DNA from: Bradyrhizobium algeriense
GTDB lineage: Bacteria; Pseudomonadota; Alphaproteobacteria; Rhizobiales; Xanthobacteraceae
Direction of reading: 5' to 3'
Length of the DNA stretch: 64,000 bases
Assembly: GCF_036924595.1 (NCBI RefSeq)
Contig: NZ_JAZHRV010000001.1
Span: 7,777,501 to 7,841,500 of the forward strand
Positions 35,729 through 45,598 of the stretch are shown here, piece after piece; the first letter of the stretch is position 1, and each line of letters starts with the position of its first letter. A program made the position numbers and the translations under genes. A model generated the notes under the pieces. It was given only the letters and a program-made list of their open reading frames with translations. It made no database searches and was not told the origin of the DNA.

Positions 35729-37119
35729 AGAATTGCGCCCAATACCTTGCCCTAGTTTCTCCTGAAATCGCCATTGAGCTTCGAAATCTGGACGAGCTCG
35801 GAACGCTGGTTGGACATTACATTCTCCCTGGAAACATCCCAGGAGCCCCATAGAACGCTGATTTGCCTGACCAGTCAATTGGAATTTCGGATTTTCCGAA
35901 GTTGGGGGCTCGCCGCCGGCGCCCCGCCGTCATGTCATTCCGGCGGCGCTATCACTGCGCCTCTGCGGGGTGCCTTCTTAACCTAACCGGTCTCGCGACT
36001 GCAGTCGGTCCCGCGTCCCGCCGCGTTCCCGCGTCGGCGCTATGCTGACGCTCTTGCGGCTTTAGTTTTGTCGGACTCAGGCGACTTCGCTCGCACTGCG
36101 CGAGTCCTAAGGGCCGCAGCCCCTCGCGCCGCGCCAGGGTAAAGCGCCGGCAAGCGCCGGCGGGGTGGTCTCCCCGGTCTTCCGCGCTTCTCGGATCTCC
36201 ACGCCCGAACTCTTGGCACGCGCTTGTGCAGACCCGCTCTTCGAGCGGCCCTGTTAGGGCGGGCGATCCCCTCCGCCCGGGTCGCCCCCATTCTGGCCGC
36301 AGAGCGTCTGCTGGGCGGCGTGCACGACTGGTAATATCCGCCTTCCGACGGGTGACTACCTGCTGTCAGCCTGGCAGTCGCGATATGGTGACGCGAACCT
36401 CTTCGGTCGCTGCGTGATCGTGGGCCACGATCGCAAGACGGACTACTTCGCCGACGTGGCGGTCGGGGTCGAGCATCTGCGGAAGCGGGTCGAATTCCGT
36501 GGGCCCGACGACAAGTGCTGGATCCGCTATGCCGATCGCCAAGCGGTGGCCGCGCCGGCGGCGGCCGAATAGCATGCCGCGCTCGTGAGCGCGAAAGCCA
36601 GACTGTAGAGGGCCGTCAGCGGTCGACCGAGCCGCTTCGATTCGTCGCGCCGCTGGACCACGCAGAATGTCGCGTCGCAGATAGCGTGCTTCCTTTGTGC
36701 GCGTCTGCGGATCACGATGGCCCACAGGTCCAGCCGCAGACATGGAATACGCCTATCTGGGTGGTTGATCGACCCCGAAAATGCCACCATTGGTCGGACA
36801 TGCGGCAGTCGCTTTCACAGCATGAAACGGCGTCTTTTCTCGCACGCGCGAAACGGTTTCGTCGTGGGACGAGCCCAGGTCGTCCGTAGTGCGCCGGTCT
36901 CGCGGAGTACGTCGAGCAGGCGGTGATCGAGCGTGTCCTTGGCTTCCGACGCGCGATTGCTGCCTCGACAGCGGCGGATATCTCCGCGTGCAAATGCGAA
37001 TAATTCACTGTATTGATTGAAGTGCAGGCCGAACGATGTGAAACCTTGGCGCTTGCGATATTCGAATCCTTGCGTAATAAATCCACAGCACCAAAAAACT
37101 CACGCGAAGCAAAGCGCTC
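35729..37119. other. Long region with little coding support
   Basis: About 1.4 kb after the recombinase. The middle part (36040-36330) is very GC-rich and has many short inverted words, such as CGCCGGCAAGCGCCGGCG near 36150. It looks structured rather than coding, and resembles non-coding leader DNA. One codon-biased frame without a clear start is listed separately at 36258-36572. Other open frames here lack starts or family resemblance. Confidence 0.4.
36258..36572 (+). pseudogene. Coding-like fragment without a start codon
   Basis: A frame open for about 105 codons, with the third-position GC bias of real genes here. It reads GNIRLPTGDYLLSAWQSRYG, DANLFGRCVIVGHDRKTDYF, ADVAVGVEHLRKRVEF and KCWIRYADRQAV before a TAG stop. 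There is no ATG; the first usable start is a GTG at 36414, which would give 52 residues and cut the conserved-looking part. It could be a remnant or a gene with an unusual start. The family is not recognised. Confidence 0.3.
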
Positions 37120-38094
37120 GTGCGGACACCTAGCAGGCATGCGCCTCCGATCCATGAAGCTTTACAGGCTGCCCGAAAGGCTGCAGGATTCGACACGTCC
37201 GCCGCAGCCGCAGCGCATTTCGGATGGTCGGTCGGTCGCTACCGTTCACACGAGAGCGGAGCGCGCAACATTCCTGACGCCGATATAAGCGTCTATGCGA
37301 AATCCTTCAAAGTTTCTGCTACCTCCATCCATAGTCCTGATCCGCAGACTATAGATCGGCAGCTCGATAAGGCTCGGAATTCGGCTCAAGCTCCTAGGCA
37401 AGAGGTCGCTCGACGACTTCGATGCGCGCGAATCCTTCGAGGGCTGCCAAGCGCCATCGTCGCATCTCGAAAAATGGGCATAAAAACCCCAACGTATCTC
37501 AAGCACGAGAATGGTGCCAACGGGATCAGCGACGGGTTGCTTGAAGAGTATGCGAGGGAACTTGCCGTCTCATCCGACTGGCTATCGACCGGCCGATTGC
37601 CGTCTGGTCTCGGAGCCGACTTGGATTCAAGGATTCATCAGGTACTACGCGACCCTTCAAAGTTCGCAAGATTGGCCGAAGTTTCTCTACCTTTCGTGCA
37701 CGAAAACCAGCCACCGCCAATCCTCGATACTGGGCGCCCTGTGGGTGTCGTTGCTATACCCGAGTATCTCTGGTCGGATCTACTTGACTGCTCCGGCGAC
37801 ATCTCGAGGGCAATTCCTCACGGTGTGGTCCAACTTCCAAAATCCGCTGACCTGGAATACTGGGAAGATGGTCTTTTCTCCATCTTTCTAGATACGGCAG
37901 ATCCGCGACCAGGGTCGTATTCTCGCTTGTTCGTTGCCCGGGCACTCGCGAGCGATTTCGCCGAGACGGAGTACCTCGTTGCCGATGGAAGAAACCTAGA
38001 GATAGTTAGGCTTGACTCCGCGCGTCTTGCGCGGGTTCGCGGGCTAGTAGGTCGGCTTGTGGGAAGCCTCCAAAAGTCTCCCAGCGCTCGCTAA
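37120..38094 (+). CDS. Double helix-turn-helix (XRE-like) regulator
   Basis: A 324-residue protein with two N-terminal XRE-type motifs in tandem. The first reads ALQAARKAAGFDTSAAAAAHFGW, then SHESGARNI. The second reads RRLRCARILRGLPSAIVAS, then YLKHENGANGI. After about residue 170 comes a beta-rich C-terminal region (GVVAIPEYLWSDLLDC; LFSIFLDTADPRPGSYSRLFVA) like the sensor part of phage or island repressors. The start is a GTG with only weak ribosome-site support. A repressor of the neighbouring recombinases is plausible but not shown. Confidence 0.65.
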   Translation: MRTPSRHAPPIHEALQAARKAAGFDTSAAAAAHFGWSVGRYRSHESGARNIPDADISVYAKSFKVSATSIHSPDPQTIDRQLDKARNSAQAPRQEVARRLRCARILRGLPSAIVASRKMGIKTPTYLKHENGANGISDGLLEEYARELAVSSDWLSTGRLPSGLGADLDSRIHQVLRDPSKFARLAEVSLPFVHENQPPPILDTGRPVGVVAIPEYLWSDLLDCSGDISRAIPHGVVQLPKSADLEYWEDGLFSIFLDTADPRPGSYSRLFVARALASDFAETEYLVADGRNLEIVRLDSARLARVRGLVGRLVGSLQKSPSAR

Positions 38095-39029
38095 TGCTCC
38101 GCGGTTACAACGTGCTTCAGTCGACTATCGGTGTCGATCAATCGGTGAATGTCCAAACGGGCTTGCAATTGTTAGCGGAGCGGCACGGGAACGGGATCTA
38201 GCGGGATTACCAAAGCTCGAAGGCCAGCTACGGTAATGATTGCTTGCGCATATCGGGCCAATCTCGCGTTTGGCAGGGGAAACGGCAATCCCGATACTTC
38301 TCTTGGGCGCTACAATTATTTGAAATAATCAACTCTCGGCCGGTGTACGCGACCGCCGAACACGATGCGCGCTTGTACTGCCGATTGCATCCAGCCGAAG
38401 TCTCCGGCTTCGCCGTCCGGGACTTCTTGCCGGCGCGCGGCTGGCGAACTGGGCGCGCGCGTGCGACCGCGCAACGCTATCAGCGCGAGTCCTGAGAAGT
38501 GAGAATAGTCGACCCGGCCGGCCCGCGGAGCACCATGCAGACGGGGGCGCCGGCAGCAGCAAAAGCGTCGATCAAGTTCATCGCTTCCGGCGGGCTCACT
38601 AATGCGTCGCTACCGGAGGCATTACCTCACTGCAGGCCAATTGCACATACGGCTAATTAAACGAATTCAATACATACTGGTTAACCGCTGCTCAAACCGC
38701 TCCCGAGGGTTTTCAGCCATGGAATTCAACCCCCGCGTGCTTTCGAGCGATGCCCAATAGCCTCGCTAACACGTTGTTATATCGGCTCATTCCCGCCGTT
38801 CCGATTAGGTGCGGCGATTATGTGCGCGAGTTCACGTTTTGAAGTTCTGTGGCTGCTCAGAACTGCAAACGCCGAAGAATTCGCACAAGCCAACCGAGAT
38901 GCGATAGCCTGCCCGTTAAGCTTTTGTTCACGCTAAAAAATCCAGCGAGTCTATTGCCTTCCATATAAATACGTTTATTTTTACATCTTCATTCTCGGCC
39001 CAGGGGCCACCCGCAGGAGGCAGACGAAC
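38095..39029. other. No supported gene; promoter of the recombinase fusion at right end
   Basis: About 935 bases. Short frames at 38244-38562 overlap on both strands and have no family or ribosome site. The right 100 bases are AT-rich (near 38960-38990) and lead to an AGGAGG at 39015-39020 that serves the next gene. Confidence 0.45.
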
Positions 39030-42020
39030 TTGGCTCGCACTACCCACGACCTCGCTTCGTTGACGATCCTTCAGCGCAAAAGTCCCACGGCTCGGACCAA
39101 GTGGCTGCCAAAGCCGGGCGAGCGTCATCCGACCCAGACCCTCGTGTGCGTGTACGCTCGCTTCTCCTCGTCTGAGCAGAAGCAGCGGAGCATCGAGCGC
39201 CAGGAAGGACGATGTGGGGACTACATCGACAGGAGGCTCGACGGCGCCAAATACATGATGTTCTCCGATCCTGCGCGTAGCGGAACGCTTCTCCAGGAGC
39301 GGCCCAACCTCATGGCGTTGCTCGAACTCGTGAAGACCGGCAGCGTCCGCCACATCGTGATAGAGGCGATGGACCGCCTCACGCGCGTGATCTGGGATGC
39401 CACCAGGATCGGGGAATTGTTGGAGGCCTACGGGGTCGAGCTTCACGTCTGGAACCTCGACCGAGGCGTCAGCCGCCAAGAGCTCCTCGACGAGGCCAAG
39501 CGCGCCGAGGCGGATCGATTTCGGCGTGTCGAGCTCACGACCGACGGGCTCTACGACCTGATACGCCGCGGCGGCATGCCGTTCAAATGCTTCGGCTACG
39601 AAGAGAGCGACGTTCCCGGCTTTCCGGTCAAGTCCGTGGAGCAGGCGAAGGCCGTGAAGCGCGCCTTCGAACTCACGCCGTACCATTCCGATGCGGTCGT
39701 GGCGACCAAGTTGAGCGAAGAGGGCTTCATAAGTCCCAACGGTACCACGACGTGGGACAAGTGGGACATCGCCCGGATATGCAACAACCTAGCCTACATC
39801 GGCGTCGTCAATTTCCGAACGACGGACCAGGAAACCACGAGACTTCTGGACGAGGACCACGAGCCGGCGTTCGGCGACATCAGCGTGAAGATGAAGGTCA
39901 TCAAGAACCACTTCAAACGTGACGTCGAGGAGTGGGTCGTGGGATACAACGAGGAGCGTTATGCGATCGTGACGGACGAGGAGTTTGTCGCGGCCGACAG
40001 AGCGAGAACGGCGCGACGTCGAGGCCCCGGAGCTGCCGAGCGTGCGGGTCAGACATCCGTCCGAGATCCGTTCGTCAATCCCATCTGCGATTGTCCGGGA
40101 AGGGCTTCGAGCCAGCGCTTCCACTTGACCCGCAACAACGGCTACGAGGTGTACCAATGCTCGCAGCAGCGAGGTTATCACGGCTGCGTCAGCCGGCTCG
40201 GACAAAGCAACATCATGGTCGAGGACGTGCAGCGCGTGATCATGAGTTCCCTCCGAAGGCACGCCCTGCCGCTGTGCGAAAGCGCCGACTTCCGCGCCGA
40301 CTTCATCGAACGCGTTAGGATGCGGGCAGCGGAACAGGAGCTCCGGCGAGCCCAGATGCAGAGGGAGCGTGACGACCTGGACGCGCAGATCGACGATCTG
40401 CTCGAGAATGCGCTCAAGAGCGGCTTCGGTCGGGACCGGGTGGCTAAAAAGGTGGAGGCGCTCGAGGAGGCTCTGCGCCAGAAGGAATCGGACATCGTGA
40501 AGCTTCCAAAGATCGATCCGGACACGGTCGATGTCGAACGCGCCGCCGGCGACTTGTCCGAGGCCTTCGAGTTAGTCGACGGACACCTTCCGTTCAGGCC
40601 CGAGAGTGAGAACGAGGCAAAGGTCGCGTCAAGATTGCGGTCCATGATCGGCACGGTAGTGGTCCGCCGCGAAAACGTACCGGTCGGCCGAGCCGAGATC
40701 GAGGTCGCACTCGACGTCGAAGGCTTCATCCTCGAACCGAAGGAGCGCACGGAGCGCACGTGGATCCTGGAAAGACAGGAAATCCGCGGGATGAGGCTGC
40801 TCAAATCGACTGAAAAGATGTCCGCAGCGTTGGACGAGCTGGCCGCATCCGGCCACTACGCGCTCACCGACGCGCAGTGGGAGATCGTGGCACCGCATCT
40901 GCCGAATATGAGCAAGGTCTACCGCAACGTCACGCGGGCCATGCCGACGCGCGCTCTGGCCGACGCTTGCATCTTCAAGTTCCGAACCGGCGTCGACCCG
41001 TTGCGGTTACCTCGAATGTTTGGCGAGCCAAATGGCATGCGTGCTCTCATCGGACGGTTCGTTCGGATGGGCGGCATGACCGAGATCATTACGAGACTGG
41101 GCGCGGTCGACCCGTCGTGGCCGGAGGGTCTGGACGTGCGCGAATTCGAAGCCTGGTCCCATCGCAAAGATCCGGTTTGGTTGTTCGACAACGATGGTAC
41201 CAAACTAGCGGCGACGTGGGCGGCCGAGAAACGCTTCAGCCTGACGGATGCTCAATTCCGAGCCATCGAAGATCTGATCGACCCGGGTGTTCTCGAGCCG
41301 AACAAGGGACGGCAAGCGCTCGACGCGCGTCAGCTTATCGACGGTATCGTCCTGAAGCTCCGCTCCGGCATCACTTGGAATCGTATGCCCGCTCCTTGGG
41401 GCAAAGGCAGCGACTTTTCGCGTGCGTCGGCGGCTTTGGCGCGTTCCGGCGGGTGGGGCAGAATCGTCGAAGCATTGCGCGTTAAATTCCCAGAAATCCT
41501 CGACGGGCTTGCGGTCGACGTCATCGATCGGCATGGCGCCAGTCTCGACCGTAGGAAGACGCGCAACACCGTGATCAACAACCGCGGAAAGGATAACTCG
41601 AGAGGGATTTTCGCGAACATCGGGACGCTTTTGCGCTCAGCCACCACGGGTACGGACCTGGCGGTCGGCCTGTCCGGGTCGCGAGTCCGCCTTCCAGGTA
41701 GAGCCCTCCTTCGACCCAACGTCGTCGTCGGGCCGGTTGACGCGATCGTCGGAAAGATATTCACGCAGCCGGTGATCGTCGCGCAGCGCGGCCACCACAA
41801 GGGCGGCGCGCAGACGGCCACGACTGTCGCATCTTATCGTGCAGCCGGAGGCCTCCAGCACATTCTCGTGGTTTCCACGGCGCGCATGCGCATCGACCAT
41901 CACCAGAGAAAGGGCGGCAAGTGGATTTGTCGCGTTTTGAAGGCGGATGATGCGGTCATCTTCGAAGCGATGAACCTCTCCCTGCCTCTGCGCGAGATCT
42001 ATGCCGGAGCGGAGATGTGA
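39030..42020 (+). CDS. Large serine recombinase fused to two DUF4096-like repeats and a degenerate Uma2-like domain
   Basis: A 996-residue protein starting at TTG, nine bases after AGGAGG. Residues 38-165 are a serine recombinase catalytic domain (CVYARFSSSEQKQRSIERQE, Ser46; IEAMDRLTR). Residues 170-330 are the recombinase domain, 350-388 a zinc ribbon (CDC at 353-355, Cys377, Cys386), and 430-495 a coiled coil. Then come two repeats of the IS5/IS402-type N-terminal domain: YALTDAQWEIVAPHLP at 610 and FSLTDAQFRAIEDLI at 736 with KLRSGITWNRMPAPWGKGS. Residues about 855-995 resemble Uma2 (DUF820) nucleases (VRLPGRALLRPNVVVGP; LQHILVVSTARMRI; LPLREIY), but the usual Asp and Glu are Asn897 and Gln919. 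Confidence 0.8.
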   Translation: MARTTHDLASLTILQRKSPTARTKWLPKPGERHPTQTLVCVYARFSSSEQKQRSIERQEGRCGDYIDRRLDGAKYMMFSDPARSGTLLQERPNLMALLELVKTGSVRHIVIEAMDRLTRVIWDATRIGELLEAYGVELHVWNLDRGVSRQELLDEAKRAEADRFRRVELTTDGLYDLIRRGGMPFKCFGYEESDVPGFPVKSVEQAKAVKRAFELTPYHSDAVVATKLSEEGFISPNGTTTWDKWDIARICNNLAYIGVVNFRTTDQETTRLLDEDHEPAFGDISVKMKVIKNHFKRDVEEWVVGYNEERYAIVTDEEFVAADRARTARRRGPGAAERAGQTSVRDPFVNPICDCPGRASSQRFHLTRNNGYEVYQCSQQRGYHGCVSRLGQSNIMVEDVQRVIMSSLRRHALPLCESADFRADFIERVRMRAAEQELRRAQMQRERDDLDAQIDDLLENALKSGFGRDRVAKKVEALEEALRQKESDIVKLPKIDPDTVDVERAAGDLSEAFELVDGHLPFRPESENEAKVASRLRSMIGTVVVRRENVPVGRAEIEVALDVEGFILEPKERTERTWILERQEIRGMRLLKSTEKMSAALDELAASGHYALTDAQWEIVAPHLPNMSKVYRNVTRAMPTRALADACIFKFRTGVDPLRLPRMFGEPNGMRALIGRFVRMGGMTEIITRLGAVDPSWPEGLDVREFEAWSHRKDPVWLFDNDGTKLAATWAAEKRFSLTDAQFRAIEDLIDPGVLEPNKGRQALDARQLIDGIVLKLRSGITWNRMPAPWGKGSDFSRASAALARSGGWGRIVEALRVKFPEILDGLAVDVIDRHGASLDRRKTRNTVINNRGKDNSRGIFANIGTLLRSATTGTDLAVGLSGSRVRLPGRALLRPNVVVGPVDAIVGKIFTQPVIVAQRGHHKGGAQTATTVASYRAAGGLQHILVVSTARMRIDHHQRKGGKWICRVLKADDAVIFEAMNLSLPLREIYAGAEM

Positions 42021-42199
42021 TCCGACGGCCGGACGCGGCGCTCCACCCCGATCGCTGATTTTAGCGGCGACCGGCTTGGACGCGATAGCTCCCATGAAGC
42101 TCTCTTTTGGCCCAACGACTAAAGCAGGTCGGAGGTACATGGGCCTCTTGAGGTGGACCGAAAGGCGCACCTCGCTGATACAGGCGCCAGAAGGCACCG

Positions 42200-42376
42200 T
42201 TACTTTCGGGGACGCTTCGACCTTTGGTAAGGATCCACAGCATCGAGATTGATCCTGGCCTGCCAATTTCGCCGGCGGTCATCGAAATATCTGTCTGCCA
42301 TCATGTATGCGAGCGCACGAACGAGAGCGCGCGCTTTCGTCTCGGGAGGCTGTGATTTCGGGTTAATCGTCTTCAT
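42200..42376 (-). CDS. Short hypothetical protein
   Basis: A 58-residue frame starting MKTINPKSQPPETKARALVR, with GGAG six bases upstream of the ATG at 42376. The middle (ALVRALAYMMADRYFDDRRR) is a basic helix and the protein ends KRPRK. Size, ribosome site and codon use all favour a real gene. No family is recognised. It lies convergent with the recombinase fusion. Confidence 0.5.
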   Translation of the reverse strand: MKTINPKSQPPETKARALVRALAYMMADRYFDDRRRNWQARINLDAVDPYQRSKRPRK

Positions 42377-42504
42377 GTGTGGCTCCGCGACTCCGTAGAG
42401 TTAGTGCACGCGTACAAAGAGTGGATCAAAAGGGCGCAAGAGCATTCCATCCAGGTCGAGCTGGACAATTTGGCTCAAGAAGGTCCCAGGCGCGCGCCCA
42501 GTGT

Positions 42505-42819
42505 TCACGTGGTGCATCCGAGGCTTGCTGAGCCCGCAGAGTTTTGCTGAGCCCCTTGATGAGATTGCGTCACTTCGAAAAATTGAGGCACATAATCCCA
42601 AGCGCCATTCGGCAAAAAGAGCCCTCGCTGGTACTCTTCGAAATGCATGGACGGCGCCCGATGTTCACCGAGCGCTCGCGCGAGTTTAAGCAACAGATTA
42701 GCTGCCTCCACCTCTCGGACGAAGGCGTCGCGAGCATAAAGGCGGACACTCCGGCTGATTGCCGGAAAATCTAAGTTAAGGTGCCCGCTAGGCGGCACGT
42801 CCCAATTTGAGTCTTTCAT
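42505..42819 (-). CDS. Hypothetical protein
   Basis: A 104-residue protein starting MKDSNWDVPPSGHLNLDFPA, with GGAAGGGG nine bases upstream of the ATG at 42819. The body is helical (DAFVREVEAANLLLKLARAL) with a polar tail. Residues FEEYQRGLFLPNGAWDYVPQFF are mildly suggestive of a compact fold. It has no recognised family. It lies about 130 bases upstream of the short gene at 42200-42376 on the same strand. Confidence 0.5.
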   Translation of the reverse strand: MKDSNWDVPPSGHLNLDFPAISRSVRLYARDAFVREVEAANLLLKLARALGEHRAPSMHFEEYQRGLFLPNGAWDYVPQFFEVTQSHQGAQQNSAGSASLGCTT

Positions 42820-43334
42820 TCTTCGACCCCTTCCACTGGTACACATTCCGTCATGCGTTCACCTCGATGATCATTGCCGGATCGAAGCAGCTTTCGTTTT
42901 CAGAACCGTACCCACAAAAATTGGAGAACAACCGCGTTCGACCGCGCCGCATATCCAGGGAAAAGTGCGACCCGAAACCCGGTATTCCGGCTGATGCCTG
43001 TCGATAAGCCAAAGTCGCTGGGCCGATCGCATCCGCACACGTAGCGCCGCAGATCTCCTTCCGATTTAGCGACGTGCTCTTCCGGTGTGCAGTGATCGGC
43101 CCGGCGGGACAACGCGGCGCGGTAACGATCACCGAAGACGGCAACCTCATCGACGAGATCGAATTGGTGGTGGCGAAGGGCTGACAGTGAAAGGCAACGC
43201 AGCGGCGGTGACGATGGCCGGGTGCGATGAAAGTACGACGCACGATCATAGCTTCGGTAAGATTCATGCCTTCACTCCTTGTTCTCTCCACTCCCTTCCC
43301 AATCGGGTTGGTCTTGACATGGTGCGCTTCATGC
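42820..43334. other. Gap with one coding-like remnant
   Basis: About 515 bases. On the plus strand, 43040-43184 has codon bias and reads FRFSDVLFRCAVIGPAGQRG, AVTITEDGNLIDEIELVVAKG, then stop, without a start codon; it looks like the end of a lost gene. The minus-strand frame across the whole stretch has poor codon use and is a shadow. Confidence 0.35.
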
Positions 43335-43682
43335 TCACGCCTCAGTTTCACCGGGATCGACTCCGCCGCCGGCCGGCGCGCCAAGCCGATAGACGCGATT
43401 CCAGCTGCGCGCCCATTGTCGGTTGCGGTCTAGCCAGATCACTTCCGATGTGTGAATCGTCCGGCCGTCGGCGAGGTAGGGATGGCCCGAGACGTGCCCT
43501 ATCAAAACCATGAGCAGCCGACCATCGTCGCTCCTGACGCGCACGGTGACCGCTCGCCAGCCTTGGAGGCGCGGCGCGGAGGCAAGCTCGGGCGGCGGCG
43601 GTGCCTCGCCTTTCAGGTAGGACTCGACATCGCGTTTCCGCCGCGCGTCGGTGCCGTTGTCGTCATGGTCATCGGTCGACAT
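43335..43682 (-). CDS. DUF6634 family protein
   Basis: A 115-residue protein starting MSTDDHDDNGTDARRKRDVE. The family pattern is a leading helix, then ELASAPRLQGWRAVTVRVRS, a strand VLIGHVSGHPYLADGR, the words HTSEVIWLDRNRQWARSWNRVYRLG, and a Gly/Pro tail. I recognise this as DUF6634, an alphaproteobacterial family of unknown role. Two more copies lie at 43742-44053 (broken) and 45599-45925, all on the same strand around the AAA ATPase. The Met at 43682 is chosen; the frame runs open to 43799. Confidence 0.7.
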   Translation of the reverse strand: MSTDDHDDNGTDARRKRDVESYLKGEAPPPPELASAPRLQGWRAVTVRVRSDDGRLLMVLIGHVSGHPYLADGRTIHTSEVIWLDRNRQWARSWNRVYRLGAPAGGGVDPGETEA

Positions 43683-43741
43683 GGTCAGACTTCCCCGATT
43701 TTGCTGGTCCAGCTCATTCGCAAGCTCAAGACGTTGCGGGC

Positions 43742-44053
43742 TCATGACGACGTTGCCCGTTGGCCGAGCCGGTAGAGGCCGTCCTTCGTTCTCGCCCATG
43801 AACTGTTTCGGTCGAGCCAGACCAGCCGCGTCGTCGCGACAAGCTCGCCGCCGGAAGCCTGCGCGCGGCCGGCAAGCACCCTCGCGTCCTCGACCAGAAT
43901 GGACGAAGGACTCTCTGTGGTCTCGAACACGAGATCGACCCGCCAGTCCTCGATGAGAGGGGTCTCCGAGAGTGCTATGGCACTCGGCTCCTTCAGTTAC
44001 CTCTCGATGTCGAGCTTCAGCAGCCGGTCGAGATAGACTTGCGCCAGCGACAT
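43742..44053 (-). pseudogene. DUF6634 family protein with in-frame stop at codon 19
   Basis: The ATG at 44053 shares one base with the ATPase stop (TGATG), so the gene was built to be translationally coupled. It reads MSLAQVYLDRLLKLDIER, then TAA at 43997-43999, then in the same frame IALSETPLIEDWRVDLVFET, TTRLVWLDRNSSWARTKDG and LYRLGQ. The continuation is plainly DUF6634. Either a nonsense mutation killed the gene or a later non-ATG start makes a shorter product. A GTG at 43936 could give 64 residues. Confidence 0.65.
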
Positions 44054-45459
44054 CAATGCCTCACCGCGGTGGCGTTGCGGACCTCGAGCGTGGCGGCGAT
44101 GATCTTCTGTAGGTTGCGGAGAGATAGACCGGCCTGCTCCCAGGCGCGAGCGATCACGGCGAGTTCGTCGTTCGCGAGGGGCTGGACAAATCCCGTTTCG
44201 CCGGCCTCGATCGCGATCTCCTTCAGCACGCCGGCGGCGAGCTGCGCCAGGTGTTTCAGCGTCGGGGCCGGAACGCGGATGATGCGGTAGCGGTCCTTCA
44301 GAGGATCGGGCAGTCCCTCGACACTGTTGGCGGTCGCCATATGGGAGATCCAGGACAAGTCCAGTTCACAGTCGAGCGAGACGTCTCGATAGCGGCAGGA
44401 GGTCTCCCTCTCCAAGAACGGCAGCAGCGCGTTCCACAGCCTGCCATTCCGTGAGGCGGTGCCGGCCTTCTCGAGCTCGTCCACCATCACGACACAATTG
44501 GCAACTCGCGTTTGATTCACCGCACGAGCCGGGGCGGAGGGCGTGCTGTTGCCCCACGCTCTCGGGCTGCCGCCGAACATGTTGTCGCTGGCGGAAGAGC
44601 CGTCATATCGGTAGACCGGCAGCCCCAGAAGTTCAGCAGTCCTTCGCACCAGGCGCGACTTGCCGCTGCCCGCGGGGCCCAACAGCAGGACAGGGGCAGG
44701 CCGCACCGGCTCGCCCTCGCGCAGGGGGCGCAGGATGAGATCGACCGCGGTCGTGGCATGCGGATACTCAGCGATGAGCGTTGCGCGCACCACGGTCAGG
44801 TCGCGGGCGATAACCAGCGGCAGGTGGGCATCGATTAGGTTCCTGAATTCGGAGTGGTCGTTGGTGAGCTTGGTCGCCTTGCCTTTCGCCATCACGACAA
44901 GGCCGGGCGCCTGTAGCGCATCGTTCCGGCTTCTCTCGTTCTCGTTGCGCGTGGTGCGTTCTCTGGCGGACGTCGGCAGCCCCTCGGAAGAATCGGTCTG
45001 CTCCAGCATTTCCATCCTAATGATGAGGAAGATGCTGCGATCGTCTTCGGCGAAATCTCCCCGTGCCGCCCGCCACCAGACAAACAGGCGCTGCAAGGCG
45101 TGATCTCTGGTGATACTGGCGACTGGCCAGTCCCAGAAATGCTCGATGGCATAGGCGAGTTGCGGCAGCACGATCTCGAAGCTTTGCGGCACGGCCGGAT
45201 CGGCGGCGAGCATCAGCGCGGCGAGTGCTTCCTCGCCATGGCCAGCGGCGAACAGCAGGTCGGCAAAGCTCCGGCTGGCCTGCTTGCAGCGGTCCTTGTC
45301 TTCTGACCAGAAATGGGCCGCGAGGTCATCACGCGGGACGCCCGCGATTCCAGCAATGCGCGACCAGAAGACTTGCGCGGCCAGCGGCCAGCCGCGCTGC
45401 CACAATAGCTCGACCGGTAACGGGGTGGACGAGAGTTGAGTGGCTGCTGAATCGGCCAT
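44053..45459 (-). CDS. AAA family ATPase (Lon-like)
   Basis: A 468-residue protein. Residues 1-190 are helical (LLWQRGWPLAAQVFWSRIAG; SFADLLFAAGHGEEALAALM) and may sense a partner. An AAA+ ATPase follows with Walker A LLGPAGSGKSRLVRRT near 260, Walker B VVMVDELEKAG near 325, and a sensor region WISHMATANSVEGLPDPLKDRYR with an arginine finger. It resembles the ATPase part of Lon but has no protease domain. Its stop overlaps the start of a DUF6634 gene, and another DUF6634 gene lies just upstream, so the families probably act together. Confidence 0.8.
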   Translation of the reverse strand: MADSAATQLSSTPLPVELLWQRGWPLAAQVFWSRIAGIAGVPRDDLAAHFWSEDKDRCKQASRSFADLLFAAGHGEEALAALMLAADPAVPQSFEIVLPQLAYAIEHFWDWPVASITRDHALQRLFVWWRAARGDFAEDDRSIFLIIRMEMLEQTDSSEGLPTSARERTTRNENERSRNDALQAPGLVVMAKGKATKLTNDHSEFRNLIDAHLPLVIARDLTVVRATLIAEYPHATTAVDLILRPLREGEPVRPAPVLLLGPAGSGKSRLVRRTAELLGLPVYRYDGSSASDNMFGGSPRAWGNSTPSAPARAVNQTRVANCVVMVDELEKAGTASRNGRLWNALLPFLERETSCRYRDVSLDCELDLSWISHMATANSVEGLPDPLKDRYRIIRVPAPTLKHLAQLAAGVLKEIAIEAGETGFVQPLANDELAVIARAWEQAGLSLRNLQKIIAATLEVRNATAVRH

Positions 45460-45598
45460 AAATCAATTCCTCGGTCTAGGTCGTTAGGTGGCAGCGCTTC
45501 GCAACGTTAGTCGGTGGCCGACGTCATCGATCATCGCAACAACCGTTGAGCGGTACGCCAAGAGCTCATGCCGCGGAGCTCTGTCTGCATCGTGGCTG

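Noticed and set aside
36712..37155. Minus-strand 147-residue frame before the double-HTH gene
   Set aside because: No ribosome site or domain, and overlapping plus-strand frames are equally open. Treated as non-coding.
42851..43384. Minus-strand 177-residue frame
   Set aside because: Overlaps the start region of no known gene, lacks codon bias and resembles the complement of a plus-strand remnant.
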